Shown here piece after piece: positions 8,894 to 15,767 of a DNA stretch of 35,152 bases. The notes beneath the pieces were generated by a model. The model was not told the DNA's origin, made no database searches, and saw only the letters and a list, made by a program, of their open reading frames with translations. This DNA comes from RGIG4708 sp045633845. Its GTDB lineage: Bacteria; Bacillota; Clostridia; UMGS1810. A program made the position numbers and the translations under genes. The stretch covers positions 1 to 35,152 of the forward strand of contig JAZQZC010000018.1 in NCBI GenBank assembly GCA_045633845.1, given 5' to 3'. Position 1 is the first letter of the stretch. Every line of letters starts with the position of its first letter.

Positions 8894-9657
8894 ACTCCGT
8901 CAATCCTCACTTCAAGATGCACATGTGGTCCTGTGGCGGCACCGGTTGCGCCTACAGAGCCTATGCGGGTGTTGTCGTCTACCACTTCATCTTTTTTTAC
9001 CATTATTTCACTCATATGTCCGTACACCGTTTCCATACTTTCGCTGTGGCGCACCTTTACATAGTTGCCAAGATTTGCATCAAACCCTGTGTCGGTAACA
9101 GTGCCGGGCAGTGACGATATTACACAGTCACCATAATTTGCCGCAATGTCAACACCGTAATGAGTGGAGCTGTCTCCGTTTATGGGGTGCTCTCTTGCGC
9201 CGAATTTGGATGTGATTTCGCCAACTGCAGGATAGCGGAATTGGGGCTGCTGCTCCTGCTGCTCCCTAAGCGGCTGCTGCTTTGTAATTTGTCTTTGCGG
9301 GTATATGGCAGGCTCGCTGAGCTTTGTTGCCGAAACGGGTATGCCCATTTTGCTTTTGTCAAGTCCGCCGTCAAAAAATGCAGTCATTACATCAAAGTAT
9401 TTTCCGCCTGTGTTAATAACGGCAGAATATATGTCCTTTGATTTGTTAAGCGCATTTTTTATATCACTTTTACTCCACGTAATATTAACTGTTTTATGTA
9501 AAAATTCCTTGTGATTTGGAAAATAGTTTACGTTTGAAATAATTACACAATAAATAAGCAGCACTGCGGCTGCGATGCCCTGAACGGCAACCTTTTTTTC
9601 AAAGCTCATCTTTTTTTGCTTTTTTGTCATTTGTATGGGTTTGTATTTTTTTCTCAA
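8857..9657 (-). CDS. M23 metallopeptidase, SpoIVFA-like
   Basis: About 266 aa from a TTG start. A basic N-terminus and one transmembrane helix (residues about 24-42) are followed by a Gln-rich linker and a C-terminal LytM/M23 domain. The zinc ligands and catalytic histidines are all present: H166 and D170 in HYGVD, H214 in YGH, H245 and H247 in HVH. It could therefore cut peptidoglycan peptides, unlike degenerate relatives. Located directly before the M50 protease, it matches SpoIVFA, which restrains SpoIVFB in the outer forespore membrane. The only good SD (GAGGTGA) lies inside the terminator hairpin of the preceding phage operon, with TTG at 9657 overlapping the T run. ATG at 9630 lacks an SD. 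Confidence 0.82.
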   Translation of the reverse strand: MRKKYKPIQMTKKQKKMSFEKKVAVQGIAAAVLLIYCVIISNVNYFPNHKEFLHKTVNITWSKSDIKNALNKSKDIYSAVINTGGKYFDVMTAFFDGGLDKSKMGIPVSATKLSEPAIYPQRQITKQQPLREQQEQQPQFRYPAVGEITSKFGAREHPINGDSSTHYGVDIAANYGDCVISSLPGTVTDTGFDANLGNYVKVRHSESMETVYGHMSEIMVKKDEVVDDNTRIGSVGATGAATGPHVHLEVRIDGVCVDPENYLPKN

Positions 9658-9694
9658 AAAACTCACCTCACACAATATAATTGTATGAGGTGAG
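9656..9694 (-). terminator. Terminator of the phage neck operon, containing the SD of the next gene
   Basis: On the minus strand a 15-bp stem (9694-9680 with 9676-9662, one U-G wobble, 3-base loop) is followed by six T. It lies 14 bases after the 309-aa gene. Its 3' arm carries GAGGTGAG, the apparent SD of the M23 gene. The one imperfect pair is a wobble only on the minus strand, which supports this strand. Confidence 0.85.
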
Positions 9695-9708
9695 ACTTTA
9701 AATTATGA

Positions 9709-10638
9709 TTACATACCAAGCTTGCTCATTAAAGCATTTAAGTTAACACCAATGTTTGATTTGTTGTACACGCTTTGCACAAGCTTTGCAAGAGCGTTGT
9801 ATCTGTCAATTGCTATCTGCTCATTCCACTTGGCAGTGTCCGATTCAAGCTTTGCAAAATCATATGCAAGGCTGTCGCTGTCTTTTTGCTTTTGGTAGTC
9901 AAATTCCTCCTGCCATCTGCGGTCCTCTTCACTGTCGCGCTGTGCCTGATACTCCGCCTCGGCGCTTGCTGCAATTTTGTCAAGTGCGCTTGTAAGCTCA
10001 TTGTTAAATCTGTCGTACTCAAAGTCGCGCGCATCTTTGTACGCATCAACATCATCAAGGTATCTCAAGTAGTCATTTTTGTCTGCCTGCTCAAGCATAT
10101 CCAGAATGTCATACTGTCTGTTTATGCCGTCAATATATCTCTCATAAGCGGCATTGTACAACTCTGTTGCTTTGTCTGCAAGGGCAGAGTTGTAAAAGTT
10201 TTGAGCCTGAGTGGCACTTGCAGCAGCATTTGTGTTTACAATTCCTCCGGTTTTTATGGAGCTTTGAGCCATTGCTCGGTCATATGCATCGTTGCCCATT
10301 TGTGTGTAAACCTTTTTGTAAAGCTGGTACATAGGGTCGCTTTCGGGATTGTAGCTAAAGTCATCAATGTTAATAATCCTTTTTTGTGCTTTGCTGATTT
10401 GGTCATCATAGCGTGAGCTGAATGTGGGCTTCTCCAAAACAGGGTAGTAGCCGCTGCCGTCATCGCCGCCGGTGTAGCCGCCGTACTGACGTCGTATGCT
10501 GTTGGCATAGGCATTTGCCTGAGCCATACCCGCCTCATCGCCCTTTGCCTGAGCTTTTGCATAGTTTTGCTTTGCGGTTTTTATTCCCTCTTTTGCAGCA
10601 GTGCTTAGAGTTTCATCATACTGTGATAATTTGCTCAT
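9709..10638 (-). CDS. Phage virion-type protein of unknown function (309 aa)
   Basis: A 309-aa, mostly helical, Asp/Ala/Tyr/Gln-rich protein with coiled-coil potential (residues about 160-290). The SYNPESDPMYQLYKKVYTQ ... KTGGIVNTNAAASATQAQNFY section resembles proteins that I recall from clostridial podovirus-like prophages near head and neck genes, where their function is unassigned. An ejected internal protein or a tail-tip component are both possible. It starts with ATG immediately after the stop of the gp10-like gene. Its SD AAGGAGG is formed by the last codons of that gene, so the two are coupled. It is the last gene of the neck operon and is followed by a terminator. Confidence 0.65.
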   Translation of the reverse strand: MSKLSQYDETLSTAAKEGIKTAKQNYAKAQAKGDEAGMAQANAYANSIRRQYGGYTGGDDGSGYYPVLEKPTFSSRYDDQISKAQKRIINIDDFSYNPESDPMYQLYKKVYTQMGNDAYDRAMAQSSIKTGGIVNTNAAASATQAQNFYNSALADKATELYNAAYERYIDGINRQYDILDMLEQADKNDYLRYLDDVDAYKDARDFEYDRFNNELTSALDKIAASAEAEYQAQRDSEEDRRWQEEFDYQKQKDSDSLAYDFAKLESDTAKWNEQIAIDRYNALAKLVQSVYNKSNIGVNLNALMSKLGM

Positions 10639-12390
10639 TTATTTTCCTCCTTCATTTAATAAAAAGTATTCTCTTGTAATATTTTTTAGGGTAAAGTCGC
10701 CTTTGCCTTCAAATTTTATGCGTATTTTCCTGCACTTAATTCTCGGCAGCACAACAATGGAATATCCGTTGTTTCCGTACTCATAGTCACCATTTATATG
10801 AGTGAGCTGCACGTTGTCATCACAGGTTGTCTTTAAAGTAAAATATCCTCCTTTGCAAAGAGTATATTTTAAAAGCAGCCTTGTGTAGCATTTGGTGTTA
10901 AAGGTACCCTCGTCAAACTCCATTTCAAAGCTCCACTTGGTGTTGTCTGCATTTTTTGCATTTAGCCGCGATATTTTGCTTTTGCCTGCCGCATACACCC
11001 TTGCGCCATCGTTTATAAGCAAAAATTCGTCGTCTGCAGCTCTTTGGTGCCACACTTTTTCGGCAACATAATATACAAGCATTTTGCGTTTGCCATTTTG
11101 CTGTGCAACAACATAATAGTTGGTTCCGTCTGTTGTGGCGGCAATTGCCGTTATGTCGCTGCCAAGCTTTTCCGAAATGCACACCGGTACACCGCCGCTG
11201 TATGCATAAAATCCGTCAACGCCCTTGTAGTACAAAATTCCGTTTATACAAACAAGCGTTTTTTGAGCATTTTTTTGCACACCGCTTAAGGATTGAGTGT
11301 AAAGAGTGTATTCCTCCGGCTGGCTGCCGTAAATTTTGTGTACGCAGTTTTCTTTAAAGGCAAAAATATTTCCGTTGTATACGCATATTGCAGTAAACTC
11401 TCCGCCTGTATCAACCTCCAGAGAGTAGCACGACGACGGCAACGTTCCATATGTATCTGACGAAAAGTCGTACCAAACGGACGCATCGCCAAGCAGTGAG
11501 CATCTTATGGAATTGCCCTCAACACCCCACACTCTGTTGCCGTGAGTACACATATGCTCAAGGTCAGGCACTCTTTTTTCGATTGTAATGCTTTTTGCAT
11601 AAATCTTGTCATAGCCGTTTGTGTCAATTGCATTGTCATTAAACACAAGCATATAGTTAACCTCCTCGGAGCCGTAGAGGTTTTTGTTGGTAACAGTGCT
11701 TATTCTTGTTATTTCAAGCGTAAAGCCCTCTTTCCATTTTTGTTTGTATTCGGTGTATTTTGTATAATCCGATACATCGTCAACAAATATGTCTGCACTT
11801 ATGTGTACAAATTCTCCAACCTTTACATCCTTGGGGCGCATACACAGCCATGTAAACGCACTATATGATATAGATGTTGATTGAACATTGTTTGAGCTTA
11901 TTACGGCTACGCCGTCGGGTACCGAATAAGCACCTCCAATTTTTTCTGTTGCGTCTTTTATGGCAGTAGCCAAACTAAAATACTGGCTGACAGCCAAATT
12001 TTTTGCTGTGTTTGTTGATGGTGTGTAAAGCACCTTGTCGGGCATAACAAGCATCTGGTCCGACATACACGCAAAATACCTTTCGCTCTTTCCGTCGGTG
12101 TCTGATATCTGAGCCGAGCTGTCGCCGTAATACATAGTACACACATTGCTGCCGTCGGGTGACGAGGTGTAAAACAGCTTGTTGTAAAAAGACATACCGT
12201 TGATGTTGCCCTCCGATGTGATTTGAATTTCACTTTCATTTGCACTCGAAAGGCATGGGTAATCCTTTGCACTCATATTAAATGATGACACAAGCTCGTT
12301 ATCCGATTTTGACTCCGAATAATTAATACCTGCAAATTTTGTAATTTGCGCAGCCTTTTTGGTTATTTTTTCTGACATATATGGCAGCAT
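10639..12390 (-). CDS. Phage DNA-stabilisation (P22 gp10-like) neck/tail-hub protein
   Basis: A 583-aa beta-rich protein. The middle (CTHGNRVWGVEGNSIRCSLL ... SVWYDFSSDTYG ... GGEFTAICVYNGNIFAFKENCVHKIYG) has the repeated Trp/Gly blade pattern of the P22 gp10-like stabilisation protein. That protein closes the portal channel after DNA packaging and connects to the tail. The first residues MLPYMSEK follow an AGGAGGTG SD. Its position after a gp4-like connector and before a helical virion protein copies podovirus neck order. No frameshift or internal stop is present. The family call comes from pattern recognition and should be tested with a profile search. Confidence 0.7.
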   Translation of the reverse strand: MLPYMSEKITKKAAQITKFAGINYSESKSDNELVSSFNMSAKDYPCLSSANESEIQITSEGNINGMSFYNKLFYTSSPDGSNVCTMYYGDSSAQISDTDGKSERYFACMSDQMLVMPDKVLYTPSTNTAKNLAVSQYFSLATAIKDATEKIGGAYSVPDGVAVISSNNVQSTSISYSAFTWLCMRPKDVKVGEFVHISADIFVDDVSDYTKYTEYKQKWKEGFTLEITRISTVTNKNLYGSEEVNYMLVFNDNAIDTNGYDKIYAKSITIEKRVPDLEHMCTHGNRVWGVEGNSIRCSLLGDASVWYDFSSDTYGTLPSSCYSLEVDTGGEFTAICVYNGNIFAFKENCVHKIYGSQPEEYTLYTQSLSGVQKNAQKTLVCINGILYYKGVDGFYAYSGGVPVCISEKLGSDITAIAATTDGTNYYVVAQQNGKRKMLVYYVAEKVWHQRAADDEFLLINDGARVYAAGKSKISRLNAKNADNTKWSFEMEFDEGTFNTKCYTRLLLKYTLCKGGYFTLKTTCDDNVQLTHINGDYEYGNNGYSIVVLPRIKCRKIRIKFEGKGDFTLKNITREYFLLNEGGK

Positions 12391-12401
12391 AATTTCACCT
12401 C

Positions 12402-12764
12402 CTATTGAGTTATAACTGTGTTTTTTGGCGGAATATGTTGTCTGCGGTATTTTTTTTGCCAGTCGGTCATAAGTGAATTAAACATTGCACTGTGATTGTT
12501 GTACATGGCAATATCCGAGTTTGCCATATCCATCATTGACAACAGGTAGTATACATAAATGTCGCTGCCCTCGCTGCCTAAAATAAGCTGTGGGTTATCC
12601 TCGCTCTCAAAGCTGTCATCATATTCCGTCTCGCCGTACATAGACATAAAATATCTTATTTTTGCCTCCAACGTGTACAGCCAGCTGCGTTTTTGCATCT
12701 GCAAAAAATTGTTTGGCGAAATGGCATCTGCAGCTGTTACTGCATCAAGAAATGTAAATTTCAA
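12402..12764 (-). CDS. Phage head-tail connector-like (gp4-type) protein
   Basis: A 120-aa, largely helical protein. The section SDIYVYYLLSMMDMANSDIAMYNNHSAMFNSLMTDWQKKYRR resembles small adaptor proteins that follow the portal in clostridial podovirus-like phages, where they join the head vertex to the tail hub. Translation starts with TTG at 12764, and the preceding 54-aa gene stops with TGA at 12763, giving a TTGA overlap. AAGGAGG lies 8 bases upstream. Next comes the gp10-like gene, 11 bp away. The portal that such an adaptor would contact is not encoded in the window. Confidence 0.65.
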   Translation of the reverse strand: MKFTFLDAVTAADAISPNNFLQMQKRSWLYTLEAKIRYFMSMYGETEYDDSFESEDNPQLILGSEGSDIYVYYLLSMMDMANSDIAMYNNHSAMFNSLMTDWQKKYRRQHIPPKNTVITQ

Positions 12765-12925
12765 CCTTCGTTTCCTCCTTTCTGTAATTGTTTGATAATT
12801 TCCAGTTGATTTTCAATGTGTTTGAGCCTTGCCTCCGTTTCATATCGTATTTGCTCAACATACAGATACACCTTGTAGCTGTCCGAGTCGGCAGATTTAA
12901 GGCCGGGTGCAAATAAGTTTTCCAT
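12761..12925 (-). CDS. Small coiled-coil phage protein (54 aa)
   Basis: A 54-aa gene too short for most ORF cut-offs. It has an excellent SD (AAAGGAGGGAGG, 5 bases from ATG). The protein starts MENLFAPGLKSADSDSYKVY and ends with an amphipathic helix rich in Glu, Leu, Ile and Gln. It is the first gene of the neck operon and is translationally coupled to the connector gene by a TTGA overlap. No function is recognised. Its size and position suit a minor head or assembly protein. Coding status rests on the SD, the open frame and the coupling. Confidence 0.65.
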   Translation of the reverse strand: MENLFAPGLKSADSDSYKVYLYVEQIRYETEARLKHIENQLEIIKQLQKGGNEG

Positions 12926-12943
12926 AATTCCTCCCTCCTTTGG

Positions 12944-12962
12944 GTCGAAATGCTATTTCGAC
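12944..12962. repeat. Perfect 8-bp inverted repeat upstream of neck operon
   Basis: GTCGAAAT (12944-12951) and ATTTCGAC (12955-12962) flank a 3-base centre, just upstream of the SD of the 54-aa gene. It could be an operator or a 5'-UTR hairpin. A TATAAT on the minus strand lies about 30 bases further upstream but has no good -35. Confidence 0.5.
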
Positions 12963-13026
12963 TGATATATCAAAGACACATTTTTATTATAAATGAAATA
13001 TAATTATCATTTCGCCTACTAACCTA

Positions 13027-13055
13027 TTGATTTTTGGATAAATTTGATGTAAAAT
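13027..13055 (+). promoter_or_regulatory. Promoter for the YaiI/YqxD gene
   Basis: TTGATT (13027-13032), 17 bases, TAAAAT (13050-13055). The start codon is 21 bases downstream. It probably drives both this gene and the nucleotidyltransferase. Confidence 0.55.
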
Positions 13056-13076
13056 AATTTTGTGGGTGATATATAT

Positions 13077-13520
13077 ATGATGATATATGTTGATGCAGAT
13101 GCTTGCCCTGTTAAAGACATTATCGAGGCAGTTGCAAAAAAATACAAAATTCCTGTTACTATGATTATAGATGTAAATCATATACTTTACTCCGACTACA
13201 GCGAGATAATCACTGTTTCACAAGGTGCCGACAGTGTGGACCTTGCACTTATAAACAGAGTACAAAAGGGTGATATTGTTGTAAGTCAGGATTACGGCGT
13301 TGCGGCGCTTGCCCTTGGCAAGGGTGCATACGCAATAGGCAACAGCGGGCTTTTGTACACTAAAGATAATATAGATAGGCTCCTCTTTGAAAGGTTTATG
13401 CACGGCAAGGTTCGCCGCGCAGGCAAAGCAGGCAGAGGCGGCAGCATAAAAAAACGCACAAGCGCCGATGATGAAAAATTTTTGGCATCATTCGACAAGC
13501 TATGTGCATCAGTTATATAA
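13077..13520 (+). CDS. YaiI/YqxD family (DUF188) PIN-like protein
   Basis: A 147-aa protein with the family start MMIYVDADACPVKDII, an internal VSQDYGVAALAL and the tail segment RGGSIKKRTSADDEKFLASFDKLC. DUF188 proteins have a PIN-like fold and conserved aspartates, but their biochemical role is unknown. Several in-frame starts exist (GTG 13062, ATG 13077, ATG 13080). ATG 13077 fits the GGGTGAT SD and the family N-terminus. It is a plus-strand cellular gene placed between two minus-strand phage blocks. Confidence 0.85.
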   Translation: MMIYVDADACPVKDIIEAVAKKYKIPVTMIIDVNHILYSDYSEIITVSQGADSVDLALINRVQKGDIVVSQDYGVAALALGKGAYAIGNSGLLYTKDNIDRLLFERFMHGKVRRAGKAGRGGSIKKRTSADDEKFLASFDKLCASVI

Positions 13521-13541
13521 ATAATTTTAGGAGGATATAAA

Positions 13542-14453
13542 ATGAAAACATCACTTGTAATTATGGCAGCAGGTATTGGTTCACGCTTTGGAGGCGGCAT
13601 CAAGCAGCTTGCACCGGTTGGACCAAACGGCGAAATTATTATGGATTACTCAATCCATGATGCACTTGAGGCAGGCTTTAATAAGGTAGTATTTATTATA
13701 CGCCGCGACCTTGAAAAAGATTTTAAAGAAATTATCGGCAACAGAATTGAAAAGCTTTGTGAGGTAGAATACGCATATCAGCAGCTCGACGATATTCCAG
13801 AGGGCTTTACAGTGCCTGAGGGTCGGGCAAAGCCTTGGGGCACAGGTCAGGCAATACTTTGCTGCAAGGATGTTGTTTCGGAGCCTTTTGTTATCATCAA
13901 TGCCGACGATTACTACGGCAAAGAGGCTTTTGTTAAGGTTCACGATTACCTTGTAAGCGCAAAAAATACAGACGTGCTTGACTGGTGTATGGCAGGCTTT
14001 ATTCTCAAAAACACCCTTTCCGAAAACGGCGGTGTTTCACGAGGAGTGTGCGTAGCAGACAGTGAAGGCAACCTTACCGATATTAACGAAACACACAATA
14101 TTGTAATAAAGAATGGCGCTGCTATCGACAACGGCGACGGTACATATACCAAAATTGACGAAAACAGCCATGTATCTATGAATATGTGGGGCGTAACTCC
14201 CGATATTTTTGATATTCTGGAAAAAGGCTTTAAAGAGTTTTTGAAAGGATTAACAGAGGCAGACATCAAAAAAGAATATCTGCTCCCCGATATTTGCGAT
14301 ACGCTTATCAAAACAGGTAAAGCAAAAATCAAGCTGCTCGAAACTGCAGACAAATGGTTTGGCGTTACATATGCCGAAGATAAGCAGTATGTTATGGATT
14401 CGTTTAAAAAGCTTATTGCAGAAGGTGTATATAAGGAAAAACTCTTCGGTTAA
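13542..14453 (+). CDS. Sugar-phosphate nucleotidyltransferase family protein
   Basis: A 303-aa GT-A-fold nucleotidyltransferase with the nucleotide-binding loop MAAGIGSRFGGGIKQL at the N-terminus, PWGTGQAILCC and the metal-binding INADDYYG. Family members transfer NMP from an NTP to a sugar phosphate or choline phosphate, making an activated precursor for cell-surface polymers. The exact substrate cannot be read from sequence. It is shorter in its C-terminal part than glucose-1-phosphate thymidylyltransferases and has no acetyltransferase repeats. A strong SD (AGGAGG) precedes ATG. It lies 21 bp after the DUF188 gene and is followed by a terminator. Confidence 0.85.
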   Translation: MKTSLVIMAAGIGSRFGGGIKQLAPVGPNGEIIMDYSIHDALEAGFNKVVFIIRRDLEKDFKEIIGNRIEKLCEVEYAYQQLDDIPEGFTVPEGRAKPWGTGQAILCCKDVVSEPFVIINADDYYGKEAFVKVHDYLVSAKNTDVLDWCMAGFILKNTLSENGGVSRGVCVADSEGNLTDINETHNIVIKNGAAIDNGDGTYTKIDENSHVSMNMWGVTPDIFDILEKGFKEFLKGLTEADIKKEYLLPDICDTLIKTGKAKIKLLETADKWFGVTYAEDKQYVMDSFKKLIAEGVYKEKLFG

Positions 14454-14460
14454 AATACAA

Positions 14461-14490
14461 AAACGGCTCGTGAATGCGAGCCGTTTTTGA
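14461..14490 (+). terminator. Terminator after the nucleotidyltransferase gene
   Basis: A 10-bp stem (14461-14470 with 14477-14486) with a TGAATG loop, followed by a T run. It lies 8 bases after the stop codon. Confidence 0.9.
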
Positions 14491-14493
14491 TTG

Positions 14494-14580
14494 TTACCAT
14501 TTTGGTAGTGGTGAAAGCCGTTTAGAATGGTAAAATTGATACCAAAATCGGTACAAACGTCGTCTGCGGATGACAAATTG
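14494..14580. repeat. Overlapping inverted repeats, possible pseudoknot
   Basis: TTACCATT (14494-14501) pairs with AATGGTAA (14526-14533). ATTTTGGTA (14499-14507) pairs with TACCAAAAT (14540-14548). The two pairings interlock and could give an H-type pseudoknot or alternative hairpins. A further 6-bp hairpin (GTCGTC with GATGAC) lies near 14560-14575. No ORF is present. Confidence 0.5.
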
Positions 14581-14589
14581 TAATTTTTC

Positions 14590-14711
14590 TGACGTCTGAT
14601 TTAATGGCACGCGCAGAATCGCTCAAATTTTTTCGCTCGTTGCGCTAAAATGCCGAAATGCCAATGGAACTTATTATATTTTTCGGCATTTTACCATTAA
14701 AGCAGACGTCA
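14590..14711. repeat. 122-bp nested palindrome with 18-bp terminal inverted repeats
   Basis: The outer arms TGACGTCTGATTTAATGG (14590-14607) and its complement (14694-14711) differ at one base. Inside, a perfect 13-bp arm pair (14646-14658 with 14681-14693) and a smaller GCGCA/TGCGC pair complete a branched fold. It looks like a MITE-like element or an RNA-forming intergenic repeat. No obvious target-site duplication flanks it, and no ORF is present. Confidence 0.65.
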
Positions 14712-14838
14712 CATAAAAACAACTTGTAAAAACCATGTCATAGGCAGACTCTGTTTTGTGCCGATTTTTTCAAATTGGATCGAAAAAGAAGTCACTCGAT
14801 TTAGGAAAAAAACAGTTCAGAATACCATAACTATCTAA

Positions 14839-14982
14839 GGGTGCAAGAAAATAGGGCAGAATGGACAAACTTCATCAAAGCAATGTCGGCATTGCTTTGA
14901 CTTGCCCGACGGCGTATATAGATACGCCGAGCGGTGAAGTTTGTTCATAGCATTTATGCAGTCTGGTCATTTTCTTGTGCCC
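14839..14982. ncRNA. Candidate 144-nt structured RNA or palindromic intergenic element
   Basis: An outer 14-bp stem (14839-14852 with 14969-14982, two G-U pairs) encloses a 12-bp stem (14863-14874 with 14935-14946). Inside that are two hairpins: 14875-14885 with 14890-14900 (11 bp, TCGG loop) and 14911-14917 with 14922-14928 (7 bp). The bubble between the two long stems holds a small GCAT/ATGC hairpin on one side. The layout is loosely like 6S RNA but the size and ends do not fit well. The transcribed strand is undetermined, and no Rfam class is recognised. Confidence 0.5.
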
Positions 14983-14992
14983 GAAAATTTAT

Positions 14993-15019
14993 AAAAAAAA
15001 GCTCCGTTATATACGGAGC
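14993..15019 (-). terminator. Minus-strand terminator
   Basis: A 7-bp stem (GCTCCGT, 15001-15007, with ACGGAGC, 15013-15019) is followed on the minus strand by eight T (15000-14993). It would stop minus-strand transcripts coming from the lipoprotein region before they reach the structured element at 14839-14982. Confidence 0.75.
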
Positions 15020-15320
15020 GGCAAACCTGCTACCACAATAAATTTGTAGACGGATGTGAAAGCTTAAACCTAAGGATATGATTTCTAATTTACTGCGGTT
15101 TTGTTTGCGAGGAATTTAACATATTCTATTGTTAGTAGTATATCATATACCAGTGTATTTGTCAATAGCTAAAAATTAATAATTTGGAATTTTTTTCAAA
15201 AATATTATCCATTTTATGCTTTACAGCTTGCTCACAACCACTCACTGGTTATAACAGAGGACGCACGTGCAAGCGCGAACTTCCCCTTTTGTCAAATTCC
15301 GTCAGTCACCTATAAAGCAA
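15020..15320. other. AT-rich non-coding stretch with a degenerate REP-like segment
   Basis: No supportable ORF or RNA gene is seen. An AT-rich section (15100-15220) has a GTATAT-C-ATATAC palindrome near 15137-15149. The segment about 15255-15310, read on the minus strand, contains GACAAAAGGGGA, a GTTCGCGC stretch and GTGCGTCC. These words also occur in the REP-like cluster at 33250-33473, suggesting a decayed copy of that repeat family. Confidence 0.4.
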
Positions 15321-15350
15321 CCCCACATTCTTTGATTTAAGAATGTGGGG
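15321..15350. terminator. Hairpin terminator between lipoprotein gene and spacer
   Basis: A perfect 12-bp stem (15321-15332 with 15339-15350) starts 21 bp beyond the lipoprotein stop codon at 15371 in the minus direction. T tracts are short on both sides, so termination may be partial in either direction. Confidence 0.6.
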
Positions 15351-15370
15351 TTTCGCTCTGATAATATGAA

Positions 15371-15706
15371 TTATTGTGGATTGTTTTGTTCTGCCTGCTT
15401 GAATATAGCCTCAAGCTTTATTCGAGCAGCCTCTTTTTCATCCTCCGAGGCAATTTCGCTGTTAAATGTCTCCACAAGCTCGTTTAATTCGTCGCCTGTA
15501 ACATCTGATACATCAACATCATTCTGTTCCTTTTTGGACTGTTGTTCATTGTTCTGTTCCTCTTTGCCGGCTTCATCCTGTGTGCCTTTGCCATTCTGCT
15601 GCTCAACCTGTGTCTGCGAATTGTCAGCAGCCGTTTCGTCCTTTTTGCCGCAGCCTGCAGCAAGCACCATACAAACAGCCAGCATAACAATAAGTAATTT
15701 TTTCAT
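15371..15706 (-). CDS. Small predicted lipoprotein between the phage blocks
   Basis: A 111-aa protein with a type II signal peptide (MKKLLIVMLAVCMVLAAGC, lipobox LAAGC). The mature part is low complexity and rich in Glu, Gln, Asn and Lys, with a short helical C-terminus (residues about 75-108). It is predicted to be attached to the outer face of the membrane. It has its own consensus promoter and strong SD (GAGGTG), starts 62 bp after the TerL stop on the same strand, and is followed by a hairpin. In podoviruses the portal gene would be expected at this place. It may be a moron-type cargo gene or a host gene at a deletion junction. No specific function is recognised. Confidence 0.75.
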   Translation of the reverse strand: MKKLLIVMLAVCMVLAAGCGKKDETAADNSQTQVEQQNGKGTQDEAGKEEQNNEQQSKKEQNDVDVSDVTGDELNELVETFNSEIASEDEKEAARIKLEAIFKQAEQNNPQ

Positions 15707-15738
15707 CAAAATGCACCTCTCATTAGTAATATATATTA

Positions 15739-15767
15739 ATTATATAATTAACCTAAGGCTTTGTCAA
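15739..15767 (-). promoter_or_regulatory. Perfect consensus promoter for the lipoprotein gene
   Basis: On the minus strand TTGACA (15767-15762), 17 bases, TATAAT (15744-15739). The -35 begins on the base next to the TerL stop codon, and the start codon is 33 bases downstream of the -10. Confidence 0.85.

Noticed and set aside
9775..10416. 213-aa plus-strand ORF antisense to the 309-aa virion protein
   Set aside because: Val/Leu/Cys-rich antisense frame. The minus-strand gene has coupling, an SD and a terminator.
14250..14576. Minus-strand 108-aa ORF overlapping the end of the nucleotidyltransferase gene and its terminator
   Set aside because: It lies mostly antisense to a clear gene, has no SD and looks like no known protein.
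14839..14982. 6S RNA
   Set aside because: A long closing stem and a bubble with a small hairpin are suggestive, but the length is short and the apical part is a two-hairpin branch, unlike the usual 6S fold.
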